From Mycobacterium tilburgii (lineage in GTDB: Bacteria; Actinomycetota; Actinomycetes; Mycobacteriales; Mycobacteriaceae), in contig NZ_LR655695.1 in the NCBI RefSeq assembly GCF_902168065.1, positions 1-64,000 of the forward strand: a stretch of 64,000 nucleotides of DNA. The letters are read 5' to 3'. Position numbers and translations under genes: made by a program. Within the stretch, counting starts at the first letter, position 1; each line of letters starts with the position of its first letter. Under the pieces are notes generated by a model. That model saw only the letters and a program-made list of their open reading frames with translations, searched no databases and was not told the DNA's origin. This document shows positions 8,858-19,195 of the stretch, in pieces.

Positions 8858-9762
8858 TCAACCGAGCAGTTCCAGCGTTCCCAGCTCGCGGACGTGCCGG
8901 CAGCCATAACTTAGCATGGCGAGAGCACCATGTCGTCGCCACGTTCGATGCTGGTGGCGAAGGCGAACCCGAGCGCCGAGATCAGCAGCGCCTGTGGCAT
9001 GCCGAGACGGTAATCGCCAACAGGTTTCGCGGTCGTAGCCACGCTCGCCCGGGTGTGTCGCTCACCCGGGTGTGTGCGGGGTCGAACAGCAGGTTGTCCA
9101 GCCAGTAGCCGTCGTGCAGCAACGCGAACCGGTCCCGCTCGGCGACCAGCCAATGAGTCACCAGATCCATTGTGGCAGTGAATGTTTCACGATCTTCAGC
9201 ACTCATCCGATCACCCAGCTTGTCCAGGGCGATGTCGGCGCTCATCTTCGCCACATCGCCGAGCCCTTGGCCGCCGCTTCGTCCAGGCGAGGAAACGCCA
9301 AACCGGGCAGGTCCAGCCAGACCGGGTCGCACCAACTGGGCCCGTGCAGCCCCCGGCCAGTGCCCGCACCGAAAGCCGCGCCTCCTGCGCGCCGCAGCCC
9401 GCGATCTGATCGCCTTGCACCGCCGGCGCCTGGTCGGCGAGCAGCAACGAGTACTCCATGGCATCATCGGTGATCTGGCAGAAGTAACACGTCGGCGCCG
9501 GGACTTGGACCCGGTCGGCCACCGAGGTGTAAAACGCACATTCGCTGCGATAGCCGATCACGACACGATCCCGCACGGTGTCGTCCTGGGCGAGCAGCTT
9601 GATCACGAAGGTCTCCGGCAGCTCACCGGGATTCATGGTATAATGCATGGTCACCCGATACGTCGCGCCGGTTTGGCCGGTGCCGATGATCACCACGTCG
9701 ACTCCGGACACCTTGACCGACGTGCGTTCGCGCAGCGCCGCGGACAACCATTCTGGCGTCAC
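8858..9762 (-). pseudogene. Aminoglycoside/choline-kinase-like phosphotransferase, decayed
   Basis: Probable start GTG 9762 (VTPEWLSAALRERT), then TGATYRVTMHY and ETFVIKLLAQDD with the ATP-binding Lys. Near 9440-9250 the frame changes at least twice; the rest is GDVAKMSADIALDKLGDRMS, TMDLVTHWLVAERDRFALLH, and near the end FAFATSIERGDDMVL, with further shifts before TGA at 8860-8858. The catalytic loop reads HDGYWLDNLLF, not the family HGDxxxxN, so the active site is also altered. The 5' end is joined in frame to the truncated irtB, implying a deletion. Convergent with the ligase gene, 3 bp between stops. Natural substrate of this family in mycobacteria is not established. Confidence 0.75.
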
Positions 9763-9774
9763 ATCGCCGGGATC

Positions 9775-10994
9775 CCGTGGCTTGAGCAGCGCCCGCGCAA
9801 TGCTGACCCGTTGCCGTTCACCGCCGGACAGCGCCGAGCCCGCCTCGCCGACGACGGTGTCGGCGAGGCGGGCAACCTGCCGGACAGCTCGTCGACCCGG
9901 GGCCAATGCGACGGCCCGGCCGAACTGGTCCTCGCCGGCGCCGGGGTTCCCGGCTACGACGTTGTCGCGGATGCTGCCGTGGAACAGGTAAGGGTGCTGG
10001 AAGACGGCGCTGCTGGTCACCCGGCGCGCGTCTGAGCTGAGCGTGCCGGCGTCCACGCCGTCGATAACGACACGACCGCGGGCCGGTTGGTGCAGGCCGA
10101 CGATCAGCGCCAAGATGGTGCTCTTTCCGAAGCCCGACGGCCCGACGATCGCCGTCGTGGTTCCGGGCTGCAGGACGAAACTGACGCCGTCCAGCACCGG
10201 CGTGCCGGTGCCGTCGTAACCTAAGGCCACGTCGTCGAACTCGATGCGCGCGGCGCCGGTGGTGCCGGGCAGGCCGGCGGATCCGCAGACCACGGCCGGC
10301 GCGGTGAACACGCCCCGGATCCGGTCCAGCGTGGCGCGGGTGCTCTCCAGCGCCGGAGCCAACTCGCTGACCGTGGTGAACGGCTCGAGGTAGCGGGCGA
10401 TCACGACGATCAGGGCGACCGCCTCGGCCACTGTGAGCTGCCGTTCACGGTCAGCACCGTGGTGACGCCGGACAGCGCGATCAGCGCGGGCTGGCTGGCG
10501 ACGCTGAACAACAGCTGGCCCGGGATCTGCATGGCGAGCAGCCGCGTCGTCGCGGTGTGCTGCGCGGCCAGGGCGATGACCGCTGGGCAGCAGCACCGCG
10601 GCACTCAGCGGTGTCAGCAAGTTGACCACCAGGCCGACGAGTTCGGGTCCGGTCGCGGCGATGGCCTGGCGCGACATCGCGGTGTTGTCGGCCGTGAACC
10701 AGTCCAGCCGGATCGCCGAAAGACGTTCAACCACATCGTCTTGCGAGTGATCCAGCACCGCGAAACCGATCGAAGCCGATCCGAGCGGTCGCCGCGTCGA
10801 CGACCCATCCGGCCACGGTCGCGACGCTGAGCCAGACCAGCGCGGTGCGGCGCTGAACAGCGCACCCACCAGCGGGACCAGCAACACGGCGCCCACCGCG
10901 AGGATTACGACCGAGACGAGCGCGAGGGCCGCGTAACCGCGTACCCTGGCGCGCCGGTCCTGCGGCACCAGAGGCTCATCCAGGTGCGGATCAT
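9775..10994 (-). pseudogene. irtB: Siderophore importer half-transporter IrtB, truncated and decayed
   Basis: IrtB is the partner of IrtA in the inner-membrane ABC transporter that imports iron-loaded carboxymycobactin. The ATG at 10994 overlaps the irtA stop (ATGA). Early frame loss follows (MIRTWMSL / VPQDRRARVRGYAAL), a membrane-domain stretch of about 85 residues is missing near 10600, and frame changes occur near 10850 and 10600-10450. The nucleotide-binding domain is better kept: Walker A VGPSGFGKSTI and signature LSGGERQRVSIARALLKP, but the gene stops there; Walker B and the H-loop are gone because the frame runs directly into the phosphotransferase gene. Clearly non-functional. Confidence 0.88.
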
Positions 10995-13565
10995 CGCGCG
11001 CCCTCGGCCGCTGTGGTGGCGACGACGGGCTTGCCCCGGCCGGTGTCCCACAACCGGCGATACCGTCCGTCGGCGGCTAGCAGCTCCTCGTGGGTGCCCC
11101 GTTCGGCGATGCGGACGTGCTCGAGCACCAGGATCTGGTCAGCCCGTGTGGATGGTGTGCAGCCGATGCGCGATCACCAGCACGGTACGATCGCGGGTCG
11201 GTCGGTTAAGCGCTTGTTGCACAAGGTATTCCTATTCAGGATCGGCAAACGCCGTGGCCTCGTCCAGGATCAGGATGGGAGTGTCGGCCAGGATGGCGCG
11301 GGCGATGGTGAGAAGTTGCCGCTCTCCAGAGAGTGCGGCGGCGGCGCCCAGCATCGTGTCGTAGCCGCTCGGCAGCCGCAACACCCGATCATGAATCTGC
11401 GCCTGGCGCGCCGCGGCCTGAATCTGTTCTAGGGTGGCGTCCGGGACAGCCAGCGCGATGTTCTCGGCGATCGTGCCGTGCACGAGCTGAGTCTCCTGTA
11501 GCACAAACCCCACCCGGGAGTAGAGCTCGTCGGCGGTCAGCTACCGGATGTCTTGTCCCCCAACATAAATCTCTCCCTGCTTCACATCGTGGAACCGTAC
11601 CAGCAGCGCGGCCAGCGTCGACTTGCCGGATCCGGACGGGGCCTACAAGCGCGGTCACCGTGCCGGGACGCGATTCCAGTAATACGTCCTGAATCACCGG
11701 CACGCCCCGGCGGTAGCTGAAGCTCACGCGGTCGAACGCCACCGTCGCCGCGTCGTCCGGGCGGGCCGGCCGCTCGTGCACCGCGAGTTCTGTTTCGTCG
11801 AGCGTGTTTTGCAGACGCCGGGCGGCCAGCAGCCCGCTGCGGATGCCGCCGAGTCCGTACGCGATGCCAAGCAGCCGGACCCCGAAGGTGGTTCCCAGCA
11901 ATAAGAATGGCAACAGGTCAACCGCATCCATACGGTGCGAGACGACCAGCAAGGTGCCGGCGAGTGTGATCAGCCACAGGAAGGTGGACGGCAGGGGTGG
12001 CCAGATCCATCGCGGTTTTCTTGCCGGCCAGCGGGCGCTACCAGCCACCAGGAACGCGACGTACTCGTCCAACTGGTGCCGGAAGCTAAACGCCGCGGCA
12101 CCCCCGAAGACCGGATCACTGGCTGACCTTCGAGGTAGGCACCGGTTTCGCCGTTTCATGCGTTCGGCCTGCGCCTGCACGATCCGCGGGCCGGATTGAA
12201 TGGTCAACACCGAGGTCATCAGCAGATAGACCAGCACCGGCCCGAACAGGACCCAGGGCCACCCGCCAGTCGACGGTGAACAGGTAGATCAGCACCGGGG
12301 CGACGACCGCGTTGACCGCGTACGAATCGCGTGGGTGAACAGATAGTGCAGCGAGAGCGTGTCATCGGCGCCAGCTGCTTGATCGAGCCCGATCCGCGGG
12401 CGGTGAAGGCGGGAGAGCTTGCTCAGCAGCCGCGAACGCAGGTCGCTCGCGAAGCGCGCGTCGATCACGTGAAGCCACGGGGTCAGAGCGGTACCGAGCA
12501 CCGTGCCCAACCCCAGCAACGCGACGGCGGCGGTACCGACATGCCACAGCCGGGTGGCGTCGGCGCCGGACACCAGCAGCCGCGCCAACTCCACCAGCAG
12601 CACGAACGGGGCGAGCTGCACGAGCGTGATCACGGCCTGCAGCACACCGGAGACGACCAGCGCCGACCGCATCGGCGCGAGCAGCCGGCCGGCGGCCTGA
12701 GCACACCACCGACCGCGATTGGCCGGGACCTCGGTGGCCGGCGTCGGTACCGGCATTGGTGTCTCTGCCTGGGCCGCAACGGTTTCCCCTTCGCCGGGGA
12801 TGGTCTTCTCCTCGCCACCGCGGCTGGTGTCCATCTCGCGGCTGGCGCTCCAATACGCCTGCGCGTGCACCTCGGACTTGGGGAACCCGAATGCATCACG
12901 CAATCGCTTGCGGACGTTCTTCAGTGTCGCGGCCTCAGGGGTGGCCCAGGCATACCAGTCCGACCAGTCCCGCGCCTCGATCGCCTCGGCCAGCGAACTG
13001 TCGTCGCGGCGAGCGACCCAATGCACCCGCAGCCGCGGATACCGCGGCGATCGGGAGGGCGGTGTCGTGGTAGTCGTACTGTTCGAAGTACATCTCGATC
13101 GGGACGTCATCGGGAACCGTGCCGATGATCCCGTTCATCCCCGGTATCGAAGCCGAGTCGCCGATCAACAGGTAACCGGCCTGGTTGCTCTTTGGATCGG
13201 TCGAACCGCGACGCGCCCATCAGCGACATGACCGCGATCGTGGAGCCGGGCTCGACCGTGCGTGCCCAGCTCGACGCCGGACCGGCCGGCTCGTGCAGCA
13301 CGACGTCGACCGCGAAACGGCCGGTGGACACGTCGGCCTCGGCGATCGTGTAGGCGCGCTGGAACTCGGTGTCCGACCCGTCCGGGTCCGGAAACCAGAA
13401 CCGCAGCCACGCCGCGGGCTCGGCCTCGGCATCTTCGAACTGCGTCGCCGATTCCATCCAAATCCGCACGAAATGTGGTGCGACCCGCACGGTTTCGAGC
13501 ACCGTTGCGAGGTGATCGCGTGCCCCGAACCCGCGCAGTATCGCGCCCTGGAACCCGCGTGCCAT
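10991..13565 (-). pseudogene. irtA: Siderophore importer/reductase IrtA, multiply frameshifted
   Basis: IrtA fuses a cytosolic FAD-binding siderophore-interaction domain to an ABC exporter-fold half-transporter and reduces imported ferric carboxymycobactin. The start (ATG 13565, with GGAGAGGA upstream) and the N-terminal domain are readable ([37 protein letters not shown]) until a shift near 13190; [14 protein letters not shown] and [18 protein letters not shown] follow in other frames. The membrane region is broken by shifts near 12330, 12150 and 12050. The ATPase domain has lesions near 11650 and 11540, a defective signature ([11 protein letters not shown]) and an in-frame TAG after [12 protein letters not shown]. 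The last frame ends [10 protein letters not shown]... with TGA at 10993. Confidence 0.88.
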
Positions 13566-13602
13566 CAACGGTCCTCTCCGGCGGCGGAGAGCTCCGCCAC
13601 GC

Positions 13603-13625
13603 CTCGACTAAGGTTGCCTAACCAT
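13603..13625 (-). promoter_or_regulatory. Degenerate IdeR-type iron box ahead of irtA
   Basis: Minus-strand sequence GGTTAGGCAACCTTAG lies about 45 bases upstream of the irtA start. The left half GGTTAG matches the IdeR consensus half-site; the right half looks like CTAACCTAA with one base lost, which would break the spacing of the palindrome. In other mycobacteria irtAB is IdeR-controlled. Possible decayed operator. Confidence 0.4.
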
Positions 13626-13658
13626 GTCTGATGGTCGGGAGCGGGTCGAGGGTGAGGG

Positions 13659-13740
<82 letters not shown>

Positions 13741-13859
13741 CTGGGGCCCTGCGATCTTAACGCCCGGGCCGCGAATCCGGCTGCCAGCACGGCAGCGCGA
13801 CCGTCAGACCTGGGCGTTGCTCGGCACGCGGCCACCACGGATCTGACGCTGGTCGACCG

Positions 13860-14290
13860 GGGCCTGGGGGCGGCGTGATCGGCCTTTGGTGTCAACGATC
13901 CGCAAATCCGAGCCGCCGGATTCCTCGGAGGCGCCGACGCACAGCACCGCCTCACCGCGAATCGCTCGCTCGCTCGCAAATCTCGTTGAGGTAATCGGAC
14001 TTGCCGAACCGGCGCAGCATCGCGATGGTCGAGTCGTGCAGGCTCACCCCCCACCCCGATCCCGGCGGAGGACAGCCGACCCTACGCAAGCGCGAGTTCG
14101 ACGAGCTTGCCGACATCGGGCTGGGTCCGGTCCGTCCACATGGCGGCGAAGACACCACCGGCCCACAGATATTCGATCATTTACCGTGGAAAGCGTTGCT
14201 GCGCTTCGTCTTCCGTTGTCCCACTGTGACGCGCTCGTCGCAGACCTCGCCGAGAAAAGCGCGGTGGTCAGCGTCGAAGACGGTGTGGCC
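13860..14290 (-). pseudogene. mbtN: MbtN acyl-ACP dehydrogenase, 5' fragment
   Basis: MbtN introduces the double bond of the mycobactin acyl chain. Pieces in order: [11 protein letters not shown], then in another frame QMIEYL / [26 protein letters not shown], an in-frame [30 protein letters not shown] and [20 protein letters not shown]. These match the first third of MbtN (FadE14). At least three shifts and one nonsense codon are present, and everything past the SEESGGSDL block, including most of the FAD-binding and catalytic domain, is missing before the tRNA gene. Confidence 0.75.
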
Positions 14291-14309
14291 TATCGTGGTC
14301 ACGTCAGTC

Positions 14310-14650
14310 CACCAGCTCGAGCCAACACCCGAATCTCCATGTCCAGCATCGCGTTTCCCAGCACGGCGTAGTCGTGCTGGGAAACCGTCGTCCGCGACGG
14401 TGGCGAACGGCAGTCCGCCGCCGGGGGCGGGCAGGGTCACCGCGCAGGTGGACTCGGCGAGGCTATAGCACGGGGCGAGCGCCCCCGCGTCGAACCTAAA
14501 CGGCGCCATCGCTTCGGCGAAGCGTCCGAATCCCTTGCAGTCGACCGGTTCGCCACCCGCAGGGCGCCGAGATCAACGGTGATCCCGCCGTGCCCTGCAG
14601 AACGGCATGGTTGACGGTTTCGGCCCGGGACAGTCCCGAGGCCGATCGGG
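14310..14650 (-). pseudogene. mbtM: MbtM (FadD33) acyl-AMP ligase, internal fragment
   Basis: MbtM activates the fatty acid that is attached to mycobactin. The remnant contains AVLQGTAGS (the ATP-binding loop), then, across a deletion of roughly 100 residues and a frame change, [37 protein letters not shown] and [17 protein letters not shown]. Order and content match FadD33 of M. tuberculosis; the N-terminal third and the C-terminal lobe with the catalytic Lys are absent. The acyl-carrier gene mbtL, expected upstream, is not recognisable. The start of the remnant lies just after the IdeR box. Confidence 0.75.
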
Positions 14651-14725
14651 TGGTGCGCGCCGCCGTCACCAAATCCTAGACCGTAATTCCAATGGGTGCA
14701 ACGGACCGACCATACATATTGCTAG

Positions 14726-14744
14726 TAAAGGTAGGCTAGCCTAT
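14726..14744 (-). promoter_or_regulatory. IdeR-type iron box for the mbt-2 locus
   Basis: TAAAGGTAGGCTAGCCTAT contains the perfect 12-bp palindrome TAGGCTAGCCTA (14732-14743) and matches about 14 of 19 positions of the IdeR operator consensus TTAGGTTAGSCTAACCTAA. It lies between lprD (rightward) and the mbtL-M-N remnant (leftward), the same place as the iron box of the M. tuberculosis mbt-2 locus. The site has outlived the genes it served. Confidence 0.72.
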
Positions 14745-14814
14745 TTAACAGCGAATTTCGCCACGTGAGCCCGTCGCTGCTATTAGCGCTCGAGCCTCGC
14801 GGTACCGTCGAGGG

Positions 14815-15207
14815 GTGTCCAGTCAGCCCCATCATTGGCGCCATCACCGGCCCGCGTTGATCGTGCTGGCAATCGTCGCGGCCTGCAACTGCCTGGCCCT
14901 GGGCTGGTGGCAATGGACCCGTTTCCAGTCGCCGTCCGGCACCCTCCAGAACCTCAGCTACGCCCTGCAGTGGCCGCTGTTCGCATGGTTTTGCCTCTAC
15001 GCCTACCGCAACTTCGTCCGCTACGAAGAGGCTCCGCCGCAGCCGCGCCACACCGGCGCGGCCACCGAGATCCCGGCCGGGTTGCTTCCCGAACGGCCCA
15101 AGCCCGCACCGCCACCGCCCGACGATCCCACGCTGCGGGAGTACAACGCTTACCTGGCCCAGCTCGCCGCCGCAGACGCCGAAAAACAGAACAGGAGCAC
15201 CGCATGA
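14815..15207 (+). CDS. lprD: Putative membrane/lipoprotein LprD (Rv1343c)
   Basis: 130 residues from GTG 14815, close to Rv1343c in length. An N-terminal membrane helix (PALIVLAIVAACNCLALG) is followed by WWQWTR, a second hydrophobic stretch (LQWPLFAWFCLYAYRNF) and a Pro-rich cytoplasmic or periplasmic tail (RPKPAPPPPDD). The lipobox assignment used for the name is weak. Its TGA overlaps the ATG of the next gene (ATGA), so the two are coupled. Function is unknown. Intact. Confidence 0.88.
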   Translation: MSSQPHHWRHHRPALIVLAIVAACNCLALGWWQWTRFQSPSGTLQNLSYALQWPLFAWFCLYAYRNFVRYEEAPPQPRHTGAATEIPAGLLPERPKPAPPPPDDPTLREYNAYLAQLAAADAEKQNRSTA

Positions 15208-15542
15208 CCACACCCGAGCCCTCCGGAGCGGTATCCGCCGACCGGATCCGCCCTGCCTTCCTCGGCTACCGGACCATGGCGTGGACGACGGGTCTGTGGC
15301 TGATCGCCCTGTGCTACGAGATCGTCTCGCATCTCGCGTTCCATCATGAAATCCGGTGGATCGAGGTGGTGCACGGCTGGGTGTATTTCATCTACGTGCT
15401 CACGGCATTCAACTTGGCGATCAAGGTGCGCTGGCCGATCGGCAAGACGATCGGCGTGCTGCTGGCCGGCACGATCCCGTTGGCGGGCATCATCGTCGAG
15501 CATTTCCAGACCAAGGACATCAAGGCCCGGTTCGGGCTCTAG
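15204..15542 (+). CDS. DUF3817 membrane protein (Rv1342c)
   Basis: 112 residues with three hydrophobic helices (TGLWLIALCYEIVSHL, GWVYFIYVLTAFNLAI, IGVLLAGTIPLAGIIVEHF) and the family motifs EVVHGWVYF and RWPIGKT. DUF3817 proteins are small integral membrane proteins of unknown role, often beside membrane transporters. Starts inside the lprD stop; its stop shares a CTAG with the convergent rdgB stop. Intact. Confidence 0.92.
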   Translation: MTTPEPSGAVSADRIRPAFLGYRTMAWTTGLWLIALCYEIVSHLAFHHEIRWIEVVHGWVYFIYVLTAFNLAIKVRWPIGKTIGVLLAGTIPLAGIIVEHFQTKDIKARFGL

Positions 15543-16144
15543 GCGCGGGCCAGCTCCCGCAGGGCAGGCAGCAGTAGGGCCAGTGCGCGGCCGCGATGTG
15601 AAGCCGCGTCCTTCTCGTGCGGGCTCAGTTGCGCCGCGGTGCGGGCATCGCCGTCGGGAACGAACACCGGGTCATAGCCGAACCCGCCGTCACCGCGCGG
15701 CTCACGGGCGATCATGCCCGGCCATTCGCCCCGGACGACGACTTCTCCGTTCGCCGAGACCAGCGCGCAGGCCGACACGAACGCCGCCGCACGGCGCTCG
15801 TCGGGCACATCCCGCAACTGAGCCAGCAGCAGCGCGGTGTTGGCGGCATTGTCGCCGTGAGTACCTGCCCAGCGCGCCGACAGCACGCCCGGCATGGCGT
15901 TGAGCGCGGCCACCTCCAAACCGGAGTCGTCAGCCATCGTGGCCAACCCCGTCGCGGCGAACCCGTCGCGCGCTTTGGCCAACGCGTTGTCCTCAAACGT
16001 CGCACCGGTTTCCGGCGCCTCGTCGAAAGCCGCGACGTCGTCCAGGGATACTAGGGTCAGCGCCGACAAGCCGGCGCCGTCGAGCACCCGGCGCAATTCG
16101 GCCAGCTTCTTGGGGTTGCGGCTAGCGACCAGCAGTCGAGTCAC
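15539..16144 (-). CDS. rdgB: XTP/dITP pyrophosphatase (RdgB/HAM1)
   Basis: 201 residues from GTG 16144. Removes non-canonical purine triphosphates (dITP, XTP) from the nucleotide pool. Family motifs: VASRNPKKLAELR at the N-terminus, ETGATFEDNALAKA, ADDSGLEVAALNAMPGVLSARW with the catalytic Asp, and GGFGYDPVF. In M. tuberculosis it follows rphA (Rv1340-Rv1341). Here a broken nitroreductase gene on the other strand has come to lie between them. Intact. Confidence 0.95.
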   Translation of the reverse strand: MTRLLVASRNPKKLAELRRVLDGAGLSALTLVSLDDVAAFDEAPETGATFEDNALAKARDGFAATGLATMADDSGLEVAALNAMPGVLSARWAGTHGDNAANTALLLAQLRDVPDERRAAAFVSACALVSANGEVVVRGEWPGMIAREPRGDGGFGYDPVFVPDGDARTAAQLSPHEKDAASHRGRALALLLPALRELARA

Positions 16145-16239
16145 CGATCGCCCCCGAATGTTCGGCTCATGTGTACCCGTTTCGTCGGCGAGATTTCGGG
16201 GGCGGGAATGCGACGGGACGCCCGGATGTTTTCCCGCTC

Positions 16240-16675
16240 ATGGCCGAAACCGCATTCAGCACCACCGATTGGGTGCGCGAACACACCGAACGAATTCCGG
16301 CACAGGGCACCACGGAAGGGATTGGCGAAGCCGACGAGCGGCTGACGAACCGCCCGATCGTCTTTGTTCACCGTGACCGGGGCAAAGACGGGCCTGAAGC
16401 GGTATGTCCCGCTGATGCAGGTGGAGCACAACGGGCAGTACGCGATGATCGGCTCGACCGGAGGAGCCCCCAAGGACCCGGCGTGAGTCGCGAATCTGCG
16501 GGCCAACGCCGACGTCTCGGTGCAGGACTGTGAGCGGGTCTTCGAAGGCACCGCTCGGGAGGTCTTCGGGGAAGAGCGAGAAACGTGGTGGCGCAGGGGC
16601 ATTGAGGCCTACCCCAACTACACCCACCTGCAGTCGCTCACCGAGCGGACAATCCCCGTCTTCGTCGTGGAGTGA
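16240..16675 (+). pseudogene. F420-dependent nitroreductase (Ddn family), inactivated
   Basis: Starts MAETAFSTTDWVREHTERI; after a one-base shift near 16385 it continues [34 protein letters not shown], then an in-frame TGA at 16484-16486 where the family has Trp, followed by VANLRANADVSVQD and REVFGEERETWWRR to TGA at 16673-16675. This is the deazaflavin-dependent nitroreductase/quinone reductase fold of about 145 residues. One shift plus one nonsense codon inactivate it. It is an insertion relative to the M. tuberculosis rdgB-rph order. Confidence 0.8.
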
Positions 16676-16686
16676 GCCGGGTCCGG

Positions 16687-17463
16687 TCAGCTACCGAAGG
16701 CCTTTGGCGGCGGCCCGTCCGGAAGCACGCCCGGGTAGGGCGCCTCCAGCGCCGCACTCTGGGCGGCGAACAGCGTGTCGCACGCCCCGAGTGCCATGTC
16801 GAGCAGCTTGTCCAGCGTCGAGCGTGGGAAAGTCGCACCCTCACCGGTGCCCTGGATCTCGACCAGCGTTCCGGTGTCGGTAGCGACGACGTTCATGTCG
16901 ACCTCGGCGCGCGAATCCTCCTCGTACGGCAGGTCCACCCGGATCCTGCCGTCGACCACGCCGACGCTGACCGCGGCGATGGCGCAGGACAACGGTCGCG
17001 GGTCCGACAGCTTGCCCGCCGCCGCCAGGTAGGTCACCGCGTCGGCCAGCGCCACATAGGCACCCGTGATCGCCGCGGTGCGGGTGCCCCCGTCGGCCTG
17101 TAGCACATCACAGTCGACGGCGATTGTGTTCTCCCCCAACGCCGTCAGGTCGATGCACGCACGCAGCGACCGGCCGACCAGCCGGCTGATCTCTTGGGTG
17201 CGTCCCGACAACCGGCCCCGCACCGATTCACGGTCGGACCGGGTGTGGGTCGCCGACGGCAGCATCGCGTACTCCGCGGTCAGCCAGCCCAGGCCCGATC
17301 CCTTGCGCCAGCGCGGCACCCCCTCGGTGACGCTGGCGGTGCACAGGACTTTGGTTTGCCCGAACGCGATCAGCACCGAACCCGCGGGGTTTTCGGTGAA
17401 GCCGCGGGTGATGACCACTGGACGAAGCTCGTCGTCGTTGCGACCGTCTTCTCGCCTTGACAC
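16687..17463 (-). CDS. rph: Ribonuclease PH
   Basis: 258 residues from GTG 17463, full length. 3'-5' phosphorolytic exonuclease that trims tRNA 3' ends. Motifs: [62 protein letters not shown] with the phosphate-binding region, and [20 protein letters not shown]. Neighbours the cAMP phosphodiesterase gene as in M. tuberculosis (Rv1339-Rv1340). Intact. Confidence 0.96.
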   Translation of the reverse strand: MSRREDGRNDDELRPVVITRGFTENPAGSVLIAFGQTKVLCTASVTEGVPRWRKGSGLGWLTAEYAMLPSATHTRSDRESVRGRLSGRTQEISRLVGRSLRACIDLTALGENTIAVDCDVLQADGGTRTAAITGAYVALADAVTYLAAAGKLSDPRPLSCAIAAVSVGVVDGRIRVDLPYEEDSRAEVDMNVVATDTGTLVEIQGTGEGATFPRSTLDKLLDMALGACDTLFAAQSAALEAPYPGVLPDGPPPKAFGS

Positions 17464-17522
17464 CCAATCACCCTAGCCACTCAACCCGGCCCGGCGGGGC
17501 GGCAGGCAGCGGGCCGGTGGAA

Positions 17523-18308
17523 TCAGACTCGCTCGGAATGCCGCACGTCGAACGTCTCGCCGCACACCACCGCGTGCACCGGGCCGTCGAACTCGGCCTT
17601 GGCCTCGCTGATCACGTCCTCGCGCGACGTCCACGGCGGGATATGCGTGAGCAACAGCTCGCGAACACCGGCCGCGGCCGCGGTCCGGCCGGCTTCGGTG
17701 CCCGACAAGTGCAGGGCCGGCGGGCGACCCGGCGCGTGCGTCCAGGACGCCTCGCAGAGGAACACGTCGGCATCGCGCGCCAGATCCACGAGCTGGTCGC
17801 AAACCCCGGTGTCGCCACTGTAGACGAATGACGCCCCCCCGGCGTCGGTGATGCGCAGGCCGTACGACTCGGTGGGGTGTGCCACCACCCGCGGCGTCAC
17901 ATTGAGCGAACCGATGGCGACCGGTTCGCCGTCGACCCAGTGGTGGACATCGAAAATGTCCGAGCAATCGTCGATCTCACCGCCGTACGGCGAAGACGCG
18001 GCGCCCAACCGAGACCAGGTGTCGCTCGGGCCGTACAGCATGGCCTTGCCGACCGGACGGGCCGAAGGGTGGTAACGCCGCCACACAAACAGACCCGGTA
18101 TGTCCAGGCAGTGGTCGGCGTGCAGATGAGACAACAGCACATGCACCGATACCGGGTCCGCATAGCGCTGCAGAGCCCCTAGCACACCCCCGCCGAAGTC
18201 GAGAACCAGAGGCGGGGTGTCGGGGGCGCGAAGCAAATATCCCGACGCAGGCGAATCCGGACCCACCACGCTGCCGGAGCAGCCGAGCACGGTTATTCGC
18301 ACGGACAC
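17523..18308 (-). CDS. Metallo-beta-lactamase-fold cyclic nucleotide phosphodiesterase (Rv1339)
   Basis: 261 residues. The zinc-binding signature SHLHADHCLD (about residues 60-69), HPTESYG and YSGDTGVCD, plus a C-terminal LLLTHIPPW, mark a metallo-beta-lactamase hydrolase. The M. tuberculosis orthologue Rv1339 is an atypical class II cAMP phosphodiesterase. It lies between murI and rph. The nearby adenylate cyclase gene in this window is dead, so cAMP turnover may be altered, but other cyclases are normally present. Intact. Confidence 0.92.
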   Translation of the reverse strand: MSVRITVLGCSGSVVGPDSPASGYLLRAPDTPPLVLDFGGGVLGALQRYADPVSVHVLLSHLHADHCLDIPGLFVWRRYHPSARPVGKAMLYGPSDTWSRLGAASSPYGGEIDDCSDIFDVHHWVDGEPVAIGSLNVTPRVVAHPTESYGLRITDAGGASFVYSGDTGVCDQLVDLARDADVFLCEASWTHAPGRPPALHLSGTEAGRTAAAAGVRELLLTHIPPWTSREDVISEAKAEFDGPVHAVVCGETFDVRHSERV

Positions 18309-18379
18309 TACTGTGCCATGCCCGGAACGCCCATGAGAAAAATATTAACGCATTGATGTGATGAGAATCTCCCCACGGG

Positions 18380-19195
18380 CTAGCCGACGGGTGAGTGGTG
18401 CACCGACCGGACTCCACCGACCGCGGGCCCCAGGAACCGCGCCGCCAATTTGGTGAAGGCTTCGGGGTCGCCCGTAGCTTCGAAGACGCGCGTCGCGGGA
18501 GCGGCGTCATGGGGGCGCAGCAAATCCCGCTCGGTGAGCACCCGCAGCACTTCTTTCGCCGTTTCCTCGGCGCTCGAGACCAGCGTCACATTGTCGCCCA
18601 TCGCCAGCTGAATCAACCCGGAGAGCAGCGGGTAGTGCGTGCAGCCGAGCACCAGCGTGTCGACCTCGGCGCGCTGCAGCGGCTCCAGATAACCCTCCGC
18701 GAGCCCCAGCACCTGACGTCCGCTGGTGACCCCGCGTTCGACGAAGTCGACGAAGCGTGGGCAGGCCACGGCGGTGATCTCGGTGTCACGGGCGGCGACG
18801 AACGCGTCCTGGTAGGCGCGCGAGGCGATGGTCGCCTGGGTTCCGATGACACCGATGCGCCCGGTGCGGGTGGTCGCGACCGCGCGGCGCACCGCGGGCA
18901 GGATCACCTCGACCACCGGCACGTCGTACCGTTCGCGGGCATCGCGCAAGCACGCGGCCGAGGCCGTATTGCAGGCGATCACCAAGGCCTTGACCCCGCG
19001 CCCGACCAGGTCGTCGCCGATGGCCAGCGCGTGCGCGCGGACCTCGGGGATGGTGAGCGGGCCATAGGGACCGTTCCCGGTGTCGCCAACGTAGACGATG
19101 TCCTCGTCGGGCAGCTGGTCGATGATCGCGCAGGCCACCGTCAGCCCGCCGACGCCGGAGTCGAAGACCCCGACGGGCGCCATGGGTGAGCTCAT
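18380..19195 (-). CDS. murI: Glutamate racemase
   Basis: 271 residues from ATG 19195, which overlaps the stop of the rhomboid gene (ATGA). Converts L-Glu to D-Glu for peptidoglycan. The two catalytic cysteines sit in [10 protein letters not shown] and [11 protein letters not shown]; the N-terminal substrate loop is [13 protein letters not shown]. The frame remains open about 137 codons upstream, but that part is the rhomboid gene in another frame. Length equals the M. tuberculosis enzyme. Intact. Confidence 0.97.
   Translation of the reverse strand: MSSPMAPVGVFDSGVGGLTVACAIIDQLPDEDIVYVGDTGNGPYGPLTIPEVRAHALAIGDDLVGRGVKALVIACNTASAACLRDARERYDVPVVEVILPAVRRAVATTRTGRIGVIGTQATIASRAYQDAFVAARDTEITAVACPRFVDFVERGVTSGRQVLGLAEGYLEPLQRAEVDTLVLGCTHYPLLSGLIQLAMGDNVTLVSSAEETAKEVLRVLTERDLLRPHDAAPATRVFEATGDPEAFTKLAARFLGPAVGGVRSVHHSPVG

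Noticed and set aside
9211..10968. 585-codon open frame read as one protein
   Set aside because: It joins a truncated irtB to the start of a phosphotransferase across a deletion, and contains out-of-frame blocks.
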